Source: an uncultured Senegalimassilia sp. (GTDB lineage Bacteria; Actinomycetota; Coriobacteriia; Coriobacteriales; Eggerthellaceae). From it: a DNA stretch of 64,000 bases. Below, piece after piece: positions 1 through 9,184 of this stretch; the first letter of the stretch is position 1; every line of letters begins with the position of its first letter. The notes under the pieces are model-generated. The model did no database searches and was not told the DNA's origin. It was given only the letters and a program-made list of their open reading frames with translations. The position numbers were made by a program, and so were the translations under genes. The stretch lies in NCBI RefSeq assembly GCF_934636665.1, contig NZ_CAKUAT010000005.1:72223-136222 (forward strand). The letters are read 5' to 3'.

Positions 1-470
1 TCGGCGTTTTCATCGTAGGCGTACAAAAGCAGGATGGTTCGAGCCAGCACGTTCATGATGTCGGGAGGGGTGTTGCGCATGATCATGGATGCGGTGAAGC
101 CATCGGGCAGCTCACGCTGGGCGTCGATGGTGGCGATATAGTCGGAAAGCTGCTGCTCCGTGGGAAGCTCGCCCATCAGCAGCAGATAGGACACTTCTTC
201 GTAGTTGAATCGGCGATCCTTCGCGTCAACGCCCAGAAGGTCGTACAGGTCGTATCCGCGCAGGCGCAGCTCGCCTTCGTCGGCGCGTTTCTCGCCATCG
301 GACATGACGTAGCCATGCACGTTGGAGATACCCGTCAAACCCGCCAAAACGCCGGTTCCGTCGGCATTGCGCAGGCCGCGCTTCACATCGTAGCGTTTGT
401 ACTTTTCAGCATCGATAGAATTGATGCTCTTGAAATTCTCGTACAGGTCGATTTTCTGCGTGCCGCCCAT
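1..470 (-). CDS. gltA: citrate synthase, N-terminal part (runs off the left edge)
   Basis: Translating the reverse strand from the ATG at 470 gives about 156 residues with the N-terminal pattern of citrate/2-methylcitrate synthases, including GLTGISNVHGY, GELRLRGYDLYDLL and SYLLLMGELPT. The enzyme condenses acetyl-CoA with oxaloacetate. The catalytic His and Asp residues lie in the missing C-terminal part, so citrate cannot be told from methylcitrate synthase here. A strong ribosome binding site (AAGGAAGG) precedes the ATG. The gene is separated from the upstream DUF5679 gene by a hairpin terminator, so it probably has its own transcript. Confidence 0.85.
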   Translation of the reverse strand, partial: MGGTQKIDLYENFKSINSIDAEKYKRYDVKRGLRNADGTGVLAGLTGISNVHGYVMSDGEKRADEGELRLRGYDLYDLLGVDAKDRRFNYEEVSYLLLMGELPTEQQLSDYIATIDAQRELPDGFTASMIMRNTPPDIMNVLARTILLLYAYDENA

Positions 471-512
471 TACGCTCCCTTCCTTTCATGTCATTCATTC
501 CCGCCGCTTCAA

Positions 513-549
513 AACCAGCAATGCCCGCGCAGGGCGGGCATTGCTGGTT
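513..549 (-). terminator. intrinsic terminator after the DUF5679 gene
   Basis: A perfect 15-bp stem (513-527 with 535-549) is followed, in the minus direction, by a short TTTT run. It sits between the DUF5679 stop and the citrate synthase start. Confidence 0.7.
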
Positions 550-566
550 GTTGCTCAAACGATATG

Positions 567-716
567 CTATTTTGCAGCGCCGATACGGCAGATGGTGGTG
601 CCGCAGTCAGGGCACTTGCCCTTCGTGATAGGCTTGCCGTTCTTCGTGACGCCCTCAACGGGATCCTTCATGATCTTCTTTGCCTTGCATTTCACGCAAT
701 ATGCCTCGATTGCCAT
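567..716 (-). CDS. DUF5679 small zinc-ribbon protein
   Basis: This 49-residue protein has a CxxC pair near the N-terminus (YCVKC) and a CPDCGTTIC cluster near the C-terminus, separated by a basic hairpin region (GVTKNGKPITKG). That is the look of the DUF5679 zinc-ribbon family; the function is unknown and a nucleic-acid role is only a guess. The start at 716 is chosen because AGAGAGG precedes it; an upstream in-frame ATG at 773 would add a stretch with no family resemblance. A -10 like box on the minus strand lies at 801-806 and a terminator follows, so it may be monocistronic. Confidence 0.75.
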   Translation of the reverse strand: MAIEAYCVKCKAKKIMKDPVEGVTKNGKPITKGKCPDCGTTICRIGAAK

Positions 717-781
717 AGTAAACCTCTCTAGTTGCCGTATAAGAGTGCAAGCGCCGTGAATCGGTGAATGCACTTTCAGTT

Positions 782-839
782 CATGCTCGTGCGGGCTGAA
801 ATTATAGGCCAGCGGCCGTCCAGTCAGATAACGAGCATG
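782..839 (-). promoter_or_regulatory. putative promoter flanked by an inverted repeat, upstream of the DUF5679 gene
   Basis: On the minus strand a TATAAT box lies at 801-806, about 85 bases before the DUF5679 start. It is enclosed by 9-bp inverted arms (782-790 and 831-839, CATGCTCGT/ACGAGCATG). No good -35 hexamer is visible. The repeat could be an operator or part of a terminator for the gene ending at 849. Confidence 0.35.
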
Positions 840-848
840 TTACAGGCC

Positions 849-3800
849 TTACATATTCTTCAACAACTCCATAAGGAAGTCCACGTTGGAGGCCAGTTTC
901 TTCTCATCGATGTTCTCGACGATGTCGTCCTGCTGGCCGTACAGCGCGAGCTTGCCGCCTTCCATGCCCACCAGATGGGTTACCTGGCAGCCATGCTTCG
1001 CCGCATACGATGCAGCGCTCTCCTCGCCGAGCAACGCACCGGACGCCACCTTGATGCCGGTAGCCTGCGAAGCCTTGCGAATGTAGCGCTTCATGCGCGA
1101 CGATGCCTTCGAGGGCTTCAAGAAACCCTCACGCTCGATCATGGTCAGATCGCCGGCGCCGATAGCGTCGATATCGACGATGAATGCACCTCGCAGCTCG
1201 GATTGATGAGCCTCAAGAAACGCTTTCATGCCGGAATTCTGAGCAAGTTCGGAACCCAGGGCCACGAACCACACCTCGGCATCGATGTCGGGGTTGCGGA
1301 ACTGGTACACCTCGTTAAGCTCCTCGTTAAGCTCGACGGGCGTGGGCACAGCCGCCGCGGCCGCTTCATCGGCAAGCTCCTCGGAGGACAGGTTGCTGTT
1401 CTCCATGCGACGTGCGGAGTAAGCGCCGCCATGCCACGGACGGAAGCGGTTGGACCCGGACTGCTCGTCGTCTGCCACGTCGTCAACGTTGAACGAATCG
1501 TCGTACGCGACCTGGGAAGCCTCTTGGCCTGCCGCCTCAACATCGATCGGCTGGGGCGTCCAAGCCTGGGTTGCGCCAAGGTCATCGCTCTGCAAAGCCG
1601 GCAGAGCCTGCGTAGCCCCAGGATAAGCTACAGCATCCTGATCGGCTTCGACAGCGTAATCACCCTGATACTCGCCCTGCTCGTAGTGCTCTTCCTGGAA
1701 GCTCTCCCAGCCGCCGCGCGCCTTTCCGGCGGCACGAGCCTCGAAGTTGTCGTCCACGTCGAGCCACTCCTGCGGCGTATCCTCTTCGTCTTCCTTGCGA
1801 TGGAGGAACTTGTCGAACAGGCGGCGGAAGCGCGACTTAGGCATCTCCATGTAGCCAGGGCCCGCAAATGCACCCGTTTCGGTGAAGTGATCATCGTAAG
1901 CGGAATCATCCGCATCATCGACGTACATGTCCTCGGGATCCATGGTGCTGGCAAGCTCGCTGCTCACCGGAGCGAACGAGCCGGTAGCACCAGCAGTACC
2001 GAAGCTTGCGGCAGCGTTCACACCCGGCTGGGCCTGAGCCGCATCCGCCGCCTTGATGGAGCCGGACAGCGAAGGCAAGGATGCGAGCAGGGAAGGCCTG
2101 GAATCCTTCTTCTCGCCAGACATCTCAGCCTCTTCGTCCTCCTGCTCATGAGCAGCCTTGATATCGGACGACCCGATGGAGGGAAGCAGGTTCAGTAAGC
2201 TACGTGCCGCGGTCTTGCCGGCGGATTCGACGTCGGCAAGCGGAGCGCGCTGCTTCACAGCCGCCGCAACGGGGGCCGCCGGGGCGGTCGCGGAGATCTC
2301 CGGCAAGGTGACGGGAGCCGCGGGGACCACGGAAGCGTCTGGGATATCAAGCGGCTTGGCTTGCAGTTCCGGCACCGTCTCATCCGCAGGTTCGGGCATA
2401 GGTGCGGGCGTAGGTACCGCAGGAGCGTTTGCCGCATCGACACGGCCGGCCTCGTTGATGGAAGCCTGCGTCACATCGACGCGATTGCCCGAGCGAGGAG
2501 CGTCGGACTGGCGGGACTGGGCCTCTTCCTGCACCTTGCGCGGATCCAAGAACGCCGGCATGGGAACGTCGCCCATCGGAGGAACATCCTCAAGATGGAG
2601 CTTCGTCACATCGATCGGGGGCGTAGCCGCCGTAGCGAAGGGGTCGGCAACCTCTGCAGGAGCGACAACCTGGGTCTGAGCGGGTTCCGGTGCGGAAACC
2701 TGCGCGGGGGCGAACTGCACGACGGGCTGCTGAGCGGTCATCTGCTCAGCCGCGGGCTCAGGTGCGTGCTCGGCCACCGGAGCGGAAGGCTCGGGGGCGA
2801 AGGTTGCAACGGCAGTATCTGCCTGAAGCGCTGCGCCTGCGTTCTCGTCAGCGGAAGCCGCTTCGAGCGACTCCTCGAACTGCACGGGCTGTGCTGCCTG
2901 CTGCGGCGCAGGTGCTTGGACGGCAGGCTCCTCTTGCACGGGGGCTTGCTGCATCTGCGAAGCCTGCTCAACCGCCGACACCGCATTCACGGAGACTTCG
3001 GGGGCTGCGGCGTTCACGACCGGCTGCTCGGTTTCAGGCTGCACCGCGGGCTGCACGGGCGCAATGGTTGCCCATTGCGGAGCGCGAACCTCGCGAATGG
3101 TATCGCGATCGATATCGAAGGAGCGCTCAAGCTCATGCTCCACAATGCTGTTCGCCTTCGCGAAATGACCGGCGCTTTCGGCGACCGCGGCATCAAGGGC
3201 GCTAGCATAACGGGAACGCTGCGCCGGCTTCTCGGCGTTACGGGGCTTCTTGGCCTTTTCCTGAGCGCGAGCATACCAATCAGGCACGCTTGCCTGCGCC
3301 GCGCGCTGCTGCTCCGCAGCCGCCTGCATCTGCTGAATAGCAGCCTGCTGGGCCGCCGCCTGCTGGGCCTCGAGCTCGGCTTGTTGCATCGCCGCCTGCT
3401 GGTCCTCGAACTCAGCCTGGGCCTTTTCGGCCTCCTCTGCCTGCTGGGCCTCAAGAGCCTGCTGCTCCTGCTCGGCCGCAAGACGAGCCTGCTCGGCATC
3501 GCGACGGGCGCTCTCGATGGCGCGCGCCTCCATGCGCTGCATTTGAGCTTCCTCTTCAGCTTCCTCGCGATCGTGTCGCTCGATCTTCTGAAGGTTGCGC
3601 TCAACCTCTTCAGCGGTCATGCCGTCGACAGGCTTGCCGGACAATGCCGAGATTGCAGCCTTGGCGGCGATGAGGCTCTCCTCATCTTCCATGGAGGAAC
3701 GGAGATGGGACGAATACACGAACTCGGCGCCTTCGGGCACAAGACCGCTCTCATACGCGGCCTCCGGTCCATGCATCAGGGCGTCCTCGCGCTCGGCGAT

Positions 3801-4553
3801 CTCGGCTTCGCTCACACGGCCCGCACCGATGCGGCGAGCCAGCTCAAGCAGAGCGGCAACGCCGGAAGCGTTGCAATTCGCACCTTCGTTGTAGGCTGCG
3901 GTCTGATGCAATGCGCCAAGAGCCAGCGGGATAGCGGTGAGCAGCATGGCGATAACGGTCAGCAGCGTGAAGATCGTGGTGAGCGTACCTTCGGAAGACC
4001 CCAGCGCAACGCCCTTGATGAGCAGCAGCACAGGAAGGGCAACCATTGCACCGAAGGAGATCTTGCCGACAAGCGGCATGACCTGCGCCGTGGGACCGGC
4101 AAGCTCGGCACGAACCTTGCCGGTGTCGTAACGAGCCACCAAGATCACCTTTCGGCGACGAGCGCCTTCACCATCCTCAGCTGCTGCAGGGGCGTACTTC
4201 GCCACAACGTTTTGGCTCACGCCTTTCCCCAGAAGCTTCGAGACGATGGGCTTATCCAGATACTCTGCGGCGAACAAGCCGGCGGCCGCAAGACAGCCGA
4301 CAACCCCGACGATGCTCAGCACGGGCACGATCAATGACAGCAAGGCGAGCACCACAGCTGCGCCGCAGCAGATCATGCTAGGCAGATGAGGGTCGCCGAC
4401 CCCGTTGAAATCCTCGATGTTAGCAGGCAGACCTGCTTCCTTCTGGAATTGCTCGGTAATGTACAACGCAGCCTGCTGTTCCTCTTCGGTGCCAGCGGGA
4501 CGGGCGCCGATTTCCTGCGACAGGTATGCGATATGCTCTTTAATATCCGGCAT
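849..4553 (-). CDS. giant membrane protein with a split, catalytically degenerate M28-peptidase fold
   Basis: The protein has 1234 residues. Residues 1-245 and about 1090-1234 resemble the two halves of an M28 aminopeptidase (N-terminal SQEIGARPAGTEEEQQAA; C-terminal QQDDIVENIDEKKLASNVDFL). Between them sits a roughly 840-residue insert: a Glu/Ala/Gln coiled coil at about 315-420, then Pro/Ala/Gln/Glu-rich low complexity. Hydrophobic segments at about 60-97, 158-185 and 190-213 suggest membrane insertion. Metal-binding residues look lost: the His of the usual AHYDS motif is Arg141 (ARYDTG), the bridging Asp of GANDNASG is Cys227, the catalytic Glu of EE is Ser1101, and the last His is replaced by Gly near 1206. 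I infer a pseudo-enzyme or scaffold. The start has a modest ribosome site. Confidence 0.7.
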   Translation of the reverse strand: MPDIKEHIAYLSQEIGARPAGTEEEQQAALYITEQFQKEAGLPANIEDFNGVGDPHLPSMICCGAAVVLALLSLIVPVLSIVGVVGCLAAAGLFAAEYLDKPIVSKLLGKGVSQNVVAKYAPAAAEDGEGARRRKVILVARYDTGKVRAELAGPTAQVMPLVGKISFGAMVALPVLLLIKGVALGSSEGTLTTIFTLLTVIAMLLTAIPLALGALHQTAAYNEGANCNASGVAALLELARRIGAGRVSEAEIAEREDALMHGPEAAYESGLVPEGAEFVYSSHLRSSMEDEESLIAAKAAISALSGKPVDGMTAEEVERNLQKIERHDREEAEEEAQMQRMEARAIESARRDAEQARLAAEQEQQALEAQQAEEAEKAQAEFEDQQAAMQQAELEAQQAAAQQAAIQQMQAAAEQQRAAQASVPDWYARAQEKAKKPRNAEKPAQRSRYASALDAAVAESAGHFAKANSIVEHELERSFDIDRDTIREVRAPQWATIAPVQPAVQPETEQPVVNAAAPEVSVNAVSAVEQASQMQQAPVQEEPAVQAPAPQQAAQPVQFEESLEAASADENAGAALQADTAVATFAPEPSAPVAEHAPEPAAEQMTAQQPVVQFAPAQVSAPEPAQTQVVAPAEVADPFATAATPPIDVTKLHLEDVPPMGDVPMPAFLDPRKVQEEAQSRQSDAPRSGNRVDVTQASINEAGRVDAANAPAVPTPAPMPEPADETVPELQAKPLDIPDASVVPAAPVTLPEISATAPAAPVAAAVKQRAPLADVESAGKTAARSLLNLLPSIGSSDIKAAHEQEDEEAEMSGEKKDSRPSLLASLPSLSGSIKAADAAQAQPGVNAAASFGTAGATGSFAPVSSELASTMDPEDMYVDDADDSAYDDHFTETGAFAGPGYMEMPKSRFRRLFDKFLHRKEDEEDTPQEWLDVDDNFEARAAGKARGGWESFQEEHYEQGEYQGDYAVEADQDAVAYPGATQALPALQSDDLGATQAWTPQPIDVEAAGQEASQVAYDDSFNVDDVADDEQSGSNRFRPWHGGAYSARRMENSNLSSEELADEAAAAAVPTPVELNEELNEVYQFRNPDIDAEVWFVALGSELAQNSGMKAFLEAHQSELRGAFIVDIDAIGAGDLTMIEREGFLKPSKASSRMKRYIRKASQATGIKVASGALLGEESAASYAAKHGCQVTHLVGMEGGKLALYGQQDDIVENIDEKKLASNVDFLMELLKNM

Positions 4554-4608
4554 TTTTGTGCCTTTCGTTCCTCAATTACAGCAAGGCATATACGGGTTGC
4601 AGTATACG

Positions 4609-5949
4609 CTATTTGCCTTGCGCGCCCAAATAATCACGTATAACTGCATCACTGGTACCGGCGGCAGCACGCTGTCCGGCATAGCTTCTGATAACCTCGG
4701 CCCACGTTGCGAAATACGCATCTTTGACCAATTGCTTCGGGTCGCTTGGCAAAGCGGACGCCATCGTTGCCGCTTCCTCTTCGGCAGCGTTGTACGCATC
4801 GTTTCGCGCGATGGCCTCGTCCTTGTTTTTCGCAGTGAGCGCCTCATCGGATTGCACCGCCAAATCCATCGCATCCATTCGCTTTTCCACGTACTCGATC
4901 AGCGGTGAAACATTAGCTGTTTGGTAATCCGCTTGAAGCACCTTCAGCTGATCAAGGCTTTTGGAAAACGTTTCCTTTGCTTCCAAGGTGCGCTCCCTGG
5001 AAGCATCAACCTCGTTCCGGCCGGCAAGTTTCGTCGCCTCGCGAACCCGTGCATCAGCATCCAGCACCACCTGCCACGCAGCGTCGCATTCCTTTGCTGC
5101 CTGCTCAGCATCTTCCGACGCCTCAACCAGCTGCATGCCTTGCGTTATCATGCCTTGGCGCGCTGTTATCGATATCACCGTCTGATTGGCGACTTCGCGA
5201 ACGGAAGGATCGGATAGCTTTTCCGAAACGCTGCGCGCCTTCCCATCAGCATCGACCAGCAATTGTTTGGTTTGCTCGACGGAGGAAAGAACATCCTGTT
5301 TCTTCTCTTCGCTTTCAGCTGCAAAGGGATCGTCCACTATCGCGTCTATTTGCAAGATAGTCTCATCAGCTTCGGAAACCAATCTCAGCGCATCCATAAG
5401 CTCAGACTCATAACCTTGCTGCTCAGTGACCCGACAATGCCACGCCCAAACGCCAATGGATACGATCGCCAACGAGGCAGCTGCCACCACGGATACCGCA
5501 GCAATCCTCCCTTTGCGACGGCGCGCTTTTCTTCGCGCTATCTCTTCCTCGATGGACATGCGCTTAGCAGCAACCGGCGCCTGAGATGAAGCTCCTTCGC
5601 TATAGCCTGATGCGTGAAGAGCCTTCTTGCGTTGGGCTGCTCGTCTAACGGGCTTCCGCTTCAACCAGACTCCGCTTCGCTGCCCACGAGCGCCACTATC
5701 GGCAGCGTGCGAACCAACTGACGCCTTATAACCGGATGTTTCACGTGAAACATGTTCGCCTGTTTCACGTGAAACACTCTGAGCATTCGCATCCCTACGG
5801 GCAGCGAGCAAATCCCTCAAGCTGAATCGCTGAGTTGTTTCCTTATATTTAGCAGCATCGAGGACGCTGAACGATATCTCGTTGGACGTTCCGTGCGTCC
5901 TCTCTTTGATATGAGCTGCTCGGGCGATTTTATCGTCTCGTCTTCTCAT
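4609..5949 (-). CDS. uncharacterised single-pass membrane protein with coiled-coil exterior; carries two parS sites
   Basis: I do not recognise this 446-residue protein. The N-terminal ~145 residues are basic and poorly structured (many Arg/Lys). One hydrophobic helix lies at about 148-168 (AAVSVVAAASLAIVSIGVWAW), followed by ~280 residues of Glu/Ala/Lys-rich helical sequence likely to form coiled coil outside the membrane. The gene starts 14 bases after the dinG stop and ends 55 bases before the M28-like gene, so all three may be co-transcribed. Two parS sites fall in its coding sequence and are read as VSRET-GEH-VSRET, so part of the cytoplasmic tail is dictated by DNA function. Confidence 0.6.
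   Translation of the reverse strand: MRRRDDKIARAAHIKERTHGTSNEISFSVLDAAKYKETTQRFSLRDLLAARRDANAQSVSRETGEHVSRETSGYKASVGSHAADSGARGQRSGVWLKRKPVRRAAQRKKALHASGYSEGASSQAPVAAKRMSIEEEIARRKARRRKGRIAAVSVVAAASLAIVSIGVWAWHCRVTEQQGYESELMDALRLVSEADETILQIDAIVDDPFAAESEEKKQDVLSSVEQTKQLLVDADGKARSVSEKLSDPSVREVANQTVISITARQGMITQGMQLVEASEDAEQAAKECDAAWQVVLDADARVREATKLAGRNEVDASRERTLEAKETFSKSLDQLKVLQADYQTANVSPLIEYVEKRMDAMDLAVQSDEALTAKNKDEAIARNDAYNAAEEEAATMASALPSDPKQLVKDAYFATWAEVIRSYAGQRAAAGTSDAVIRDYLGAQGK
5737..5752. promoter_or_regulatory. parS: parS site (perfect), first of a tandem pair
   Basis: TGTTTCACGTGAAACA matches the 16-bp ParB binding palindrome known from Bacillus. It lies inside the coiled-coil protein gene, with a second copy 24 bp away centre to centre. 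Confidence 0.93.
5761..5776. promoter_or_regulatory. parS: parS site (perfect), second of a tandem pair
   Basis: Identical 16-bp palindrome, in the same coding frame as its partner (both encode VSRET on the minus strand). Confidence 0.93.
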
Positions 5950-5963
5950 ATATGCCGCCAGGT

Positions 5964-8900
5964 TCAGCCTCGGTTCGTTGCCGCCAATTCAGCAACGATC
6001 TGGGCAGCGGGCAGCACTTTGATGTTGCTGCTTGGCAAGGAGTTCAGGAACACTTTCCCGTAGCTCTTCGAAACCAACCTATGATCCGCAAGAATCAGAG
6101 CTCCGGTGTCATCGGCACGGCGGATCAATCGACCAGCTGCCTGCTTCACCTCAAGCACCGCCGCGGGCAACACATAATGTCGCCAAGCTTGGTCATCGCG
6201 TTCCGCGCGTTCGCAAGAGAGCGGATCGGTCGGCTTCATGAAGGGGAGCTTCGGAATGACAACGCCTTTCAGCGTTGCGCCCGGGGCATCGAATCCCTCC
6301 CAGAAGCTTTTCAGCGCGAACAGCGACAAGTGCTCATCAGCAAGGAAATCATCGCGCAGCCCCTTCACCGACACGCCCCACTTCTGGCATACCAAGCGCA
6401 AATCATCGCTTTTCAGCTCAGGCTGAACATAGTCGAAGCAACGTTCCATTTCGCGACGGTTCGTGAACAGCGTAAGCATCGAACCTTGCTGCGCCTTATG
6501 GGCCTCAACAAGGAATTTCTGCAAGGTGGCCATATAGCTAGGCTCGTTCGGCTCGGGCATATCGGCCACAACGTACACCGTCATGTTCTTGTCGAAGTCA
6601 TAGCTGGAATCAAGCTGGCAGGTTTTGACCGGCGAGAACTCTCCTTGACCCAGACCCATGGCGTTCGTGAATCCATCGAAGCTGCCGTTGACAGACAGCG
6701 TTGCCGACGCGAACACCACCGAATGCGTGGAAGCATACAGCGTATCGTTCAGCTTTCCACCGACGTTAACGGGCATGCCTTGCAGCTTTTCGCCGACGCG
6801 ATCCTTCTTCCGGCACAACGTTGCAGCGTATGCATAGCTTTCGTTGGGGTCCTCAAGAATCAGCTGCACTGCATTAACCTGTTCCTTCAGGTCGATAGCC
6901 ATTGCAGCTATCTCGCGCTGTATCGCAGCTGCGTTCTCTATTTCCTCAAGATACGCCACCAAGTTCTGACAAGCCGCAATCAGCTTCTCGGCAGATTCCC
7001 GCATCGCAACGCCCTTGTCCACGATATCGCCGAACGTGGCGGAACTACGGATATCGCTGTTCACCCACAACTCGACGATCTCGTAGCCGCGCCCATGTCG
7101 GTTCGTATCGAAGAACAGCAAGCCTTTCAAGCTGGCGCAAAAAGCCTCGGCAGTCTGGCGATACGCCTCGCCCGCGCTTTTACCCTTTTGCGTGAGCGTA
7201 TAGAACAGCGTTTCGCTTTCTTCCTTCGCACCGTTCAGGACTACACGGCGTTCCGCACGAGAGAACACGTTCCTACGTGCATCATCCGCCGCCACTCGGC
7301 GAGCCTCTCGGAGGATGTTCTCGGCATCAAGCTCGATAGAGAAAGCACGGCGCGCTTCGCTCTCGGCACCATGGGCCTCATCGACCGCCCAATAGCGAAC
7401 CGGCGGCAGCAGACCGCCATCAGCGGCCATATCGCAGAACAGCAAGCTATGATTGGTAACCAGGATGTCCGCGGCTTCAGCACGCTTGCGCGCACCGTGG
7501 ACAAAGCACAGGTTACCGAAGAACGGGCACTTACGACGCAGGCATTCCTGACTGCTCGTCGTGATCACCTTTCGCGGCAGCAGGCGATAATCAAGCTTCA
7601 AGCCATCGATGTCGTCGTATTCCGTTTGCTCGATGAACGAAAGCAGCGCCGCCATCGCAGGGGCCTGCGACAGCTCTTTGCCCTGAATCTCCTTCATTGC
7701 AGCGCCATCATCCACCACGCTGCGAATCTTACGAAGGCACGGGTAGTGGGAGAAGCCCTTCAACGGCGCACACGTCAAAGGCTTTGCGTCGGGATCGGAT
7801 GCACGCAACGCCTTCGCTAGCGCGGGAACTTCTTTGAACACCAGCTGATCGAGCAGAGCATTCGTTTTGGTTGCCACGCCCACGGTAATGCCGTTCCTCT
7901 GCGCGGTAAGCGCCAAAGGAACCAGATACGCCATGGATTTACCGACGCCGGTTCCGGCTTCGACTACAAGATTATCCCCAGAAGCGAACGCATCACGCAC
8001 CGAAGTGCTCATATCTCGCTGCTCGGCGCGCGGCTCGTAATTCTTATACAGGTTGCCCACAAGACCCTCTTGGCTGAAAGCCTTTGCAATCTCCTCGGCA
8101 GTGGGGTACTTCATGCTACGCATAGGATCGGAGGCAATCGCATCCGCATCGACCTTCGGCCTGTTTTCAATCTTGCGAAGGCGATCGCGGCGAATGGATT
8201 GCAGCGAGAACAAATCCAGCTGGCTTGTTGCCCACGAGAGCTGTCCCTCGTTTGTTTCACGTGAAACAATGTCACGCGCAGCATCTTCGATCAAGGCGAC
8301 CTCATCGGATGCTACATCCGCAGCATTATCGGAATGGTCGGCAAAATGCTGGAAAACAATCTGAGTTTCCCATTGTTCAGGCGTTGCAAGCGATGCGATT
8401 TTGGCTACAAGGGACTTCGGCATGGCATCCACCGCAGCCAGCAGGATGCGGAACACAGCGCACGTAGCCGCAACATCATCATCCGCACGATGCGTGGAAA
8501 CCGGCGCCCCGAAGGTGCGAACCAAGTCGATAAGTCGATGCGATTTCAGACGGGGAAGGGCAATACGAGCAAGATCCAAGGAATCAAGCCAGGTGTTCTC
8601 CAGCAAAGGATAACCACTTGGATGTCGCGTGGTGAAAGTGCGATCGAAGGCGGCATTATGAGCCACTAGCTTCGAATCACCAACGAATTCGGCAAGCTGC
8701 GCAAGCGCTTCTTCCGGAGAAGGAGCATCAGCAACGTCTTCATCGTGAATATTGGTCAGGTGCGCAACATCTTCCGGAATAGGCTTTCCGGGGTTCACGA
8801 ACGTTACGAACCAATCGACAATCTCGCCCTTATCCATGCGGGCGGCCGCAATCTGCGTCAACTCATCGTGATTGAACGAGAAGCCGGTCGTCTCGGTGTC

Positions 8901-9050
8901 TATAACAACGATATCGCGGTCAAGCTCGCCGTAATCGCTTTCTTTCGAAGCATCAGCAAGCGATGCATAGCGATCGATAATCGCTTGAGGGGTTCCATCA
9001 CTGATATACGCGAGCAAATCACCACGCACGGCATATTCCTTATCTCCCAC
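5964..9050 (-). CDS. dinG: DinG-type helicase with N-terminal DEDD exonuclease domain
   Basis: The 1028-residue protein joins two domains. Residues ~44-205 form a DnaQ/PolC-like 3'-5' exonuclease (VVIDTETTGF, then VAHNAAFDRTF and a HRADDDVAATC motif). Residues ~330-1010 form a superfamily 2 XPD/DinG helicase, with Walker A EAGTGVGKSMAY, DEAH box AVDEAHG and motif VI-like QAAGRLIRR. Clustered cysteines (ECLRRKCPFFGNLC) could hold an iron-sulphur cluster. The size fits the Gram-positive exonuclease-helicase type. The start is GTG at 9050 with GGAAG upstream; no ATG is available in frame. A parS site in the linker between the domains encodes VSRET. Confidence 0.88.
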   Translation of the reverse strand: MGDKEYAVRGDLLAYISDGTPQAIIDRYASLADASKESDYGELDRDIVVIDTETTGFSFNHDELTQIAAARMDKGEIVDWFVTFVNPGKPIPEDVAHLTNIHDEDVADAPSPEEALAQLAEFVGDSKLVAHNAAFDRTFTTRHPSGYPLLENTWLDSLDLARIALPRLKSHRLIDLVRTFGAPVSTHRADDDVAATCAVFRILLAAVDAMPKSLVAKIASLATPEQWETQIVFQHFADHSDNAADVASDEVALIEDAARDIVSRETNEGQLSWATSQLDLFSLQSIRRDRLRKIENRPKVDADAIASDPMRSMKYPTAEEIAKAFSQEGLVGNLYKNYEPRAEQRDMSTSVRDAFASGDNLVVEAGTGVGKSMAYLVPLALTAQRNGITVGVATKTNALLDQLVFKEVPALAKALRASDPDAKPLTCAPLKGFSHYPCLRKIRSVVDDGAAMKEIQGKELSQAPAMAALLSFIEQTEYDDIDGLKLDYRLLPRKVITTSSQECLRRKCPFFGNLCFVHGARKRAEAADILVTNHSLLFCDMAADGGLLPPVRYWAVDEAHGAESEARRAFSIELDAENILREARRVAADDARRNVFSRAERRVVLNGAKEESETLFYTLTQKGKSAGEAYRQTAEAFCASLKGLLFFDTNRHGRGYEIVELWVNSDIRSSATFGDIVDKGVAMRESAEKLIAACQNLVAYLEEIENAAAIQREIAAMAIDLKEQVNAVQLILEDPNESYAYAATLCRKKDRVGEKLQGMPVNVGGKLNDTLYASTHSVVFASATLSVNGSFDGFTNAMGLGQGEFSPVKTCQLDSSYDFDKNMTVYVVADMPEPNEPSYMATLQKFLVEAHKAQQGSMLTLFTNRREMERCFDYVQPELKSDDLRLVCQKWGVSVKGLRDDFLADEHLSLFALKSFWEGFDAPGATLKGVVIPKLPFMKPTDPLSCERAERDDQAWRHYVLPAAVLEVKQAAGRLIRRADDTGALILADHRLVSKSYGKVFLNSLPSSNIKVLPAAQIVAELAATNRG
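8253..8268. promoter_or_regulatory. parS: parS site (perfect) within dinG
   Basis: Perfect TGTTTCACGTGAAACA in the coding sequence between the exonuclease and helicase domains, again read as VSRET. Confidence 0.93.
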
Positions 9051-9184
9051 ATGGATGCTTCCATGTTTGCTTCTATCACTTTGTAACCTTCTTATTGTAA
9101 GTCAGCCGGCATCGATGGATGCCGGTTATTCCGGTTCTTCGTTTGTGTTACGCTTTTTTCACTTCATTTCAGATAGGAGACCCC

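Noticed and set aside
2361..4337. A 658-codon open frame on the plus strand
   Set aside because: Antisense to the M28-like protein gene; Arg/Leu/His-rich composition typical of a shadow of an Ala/Gln/Glu-rich coding strand, with no motif or ribosome site.
5952..7820. A 622-codon open frame on the plus strand
   Set aside because: Antisense to dinG, which has all helicase motifs; no features of its own.
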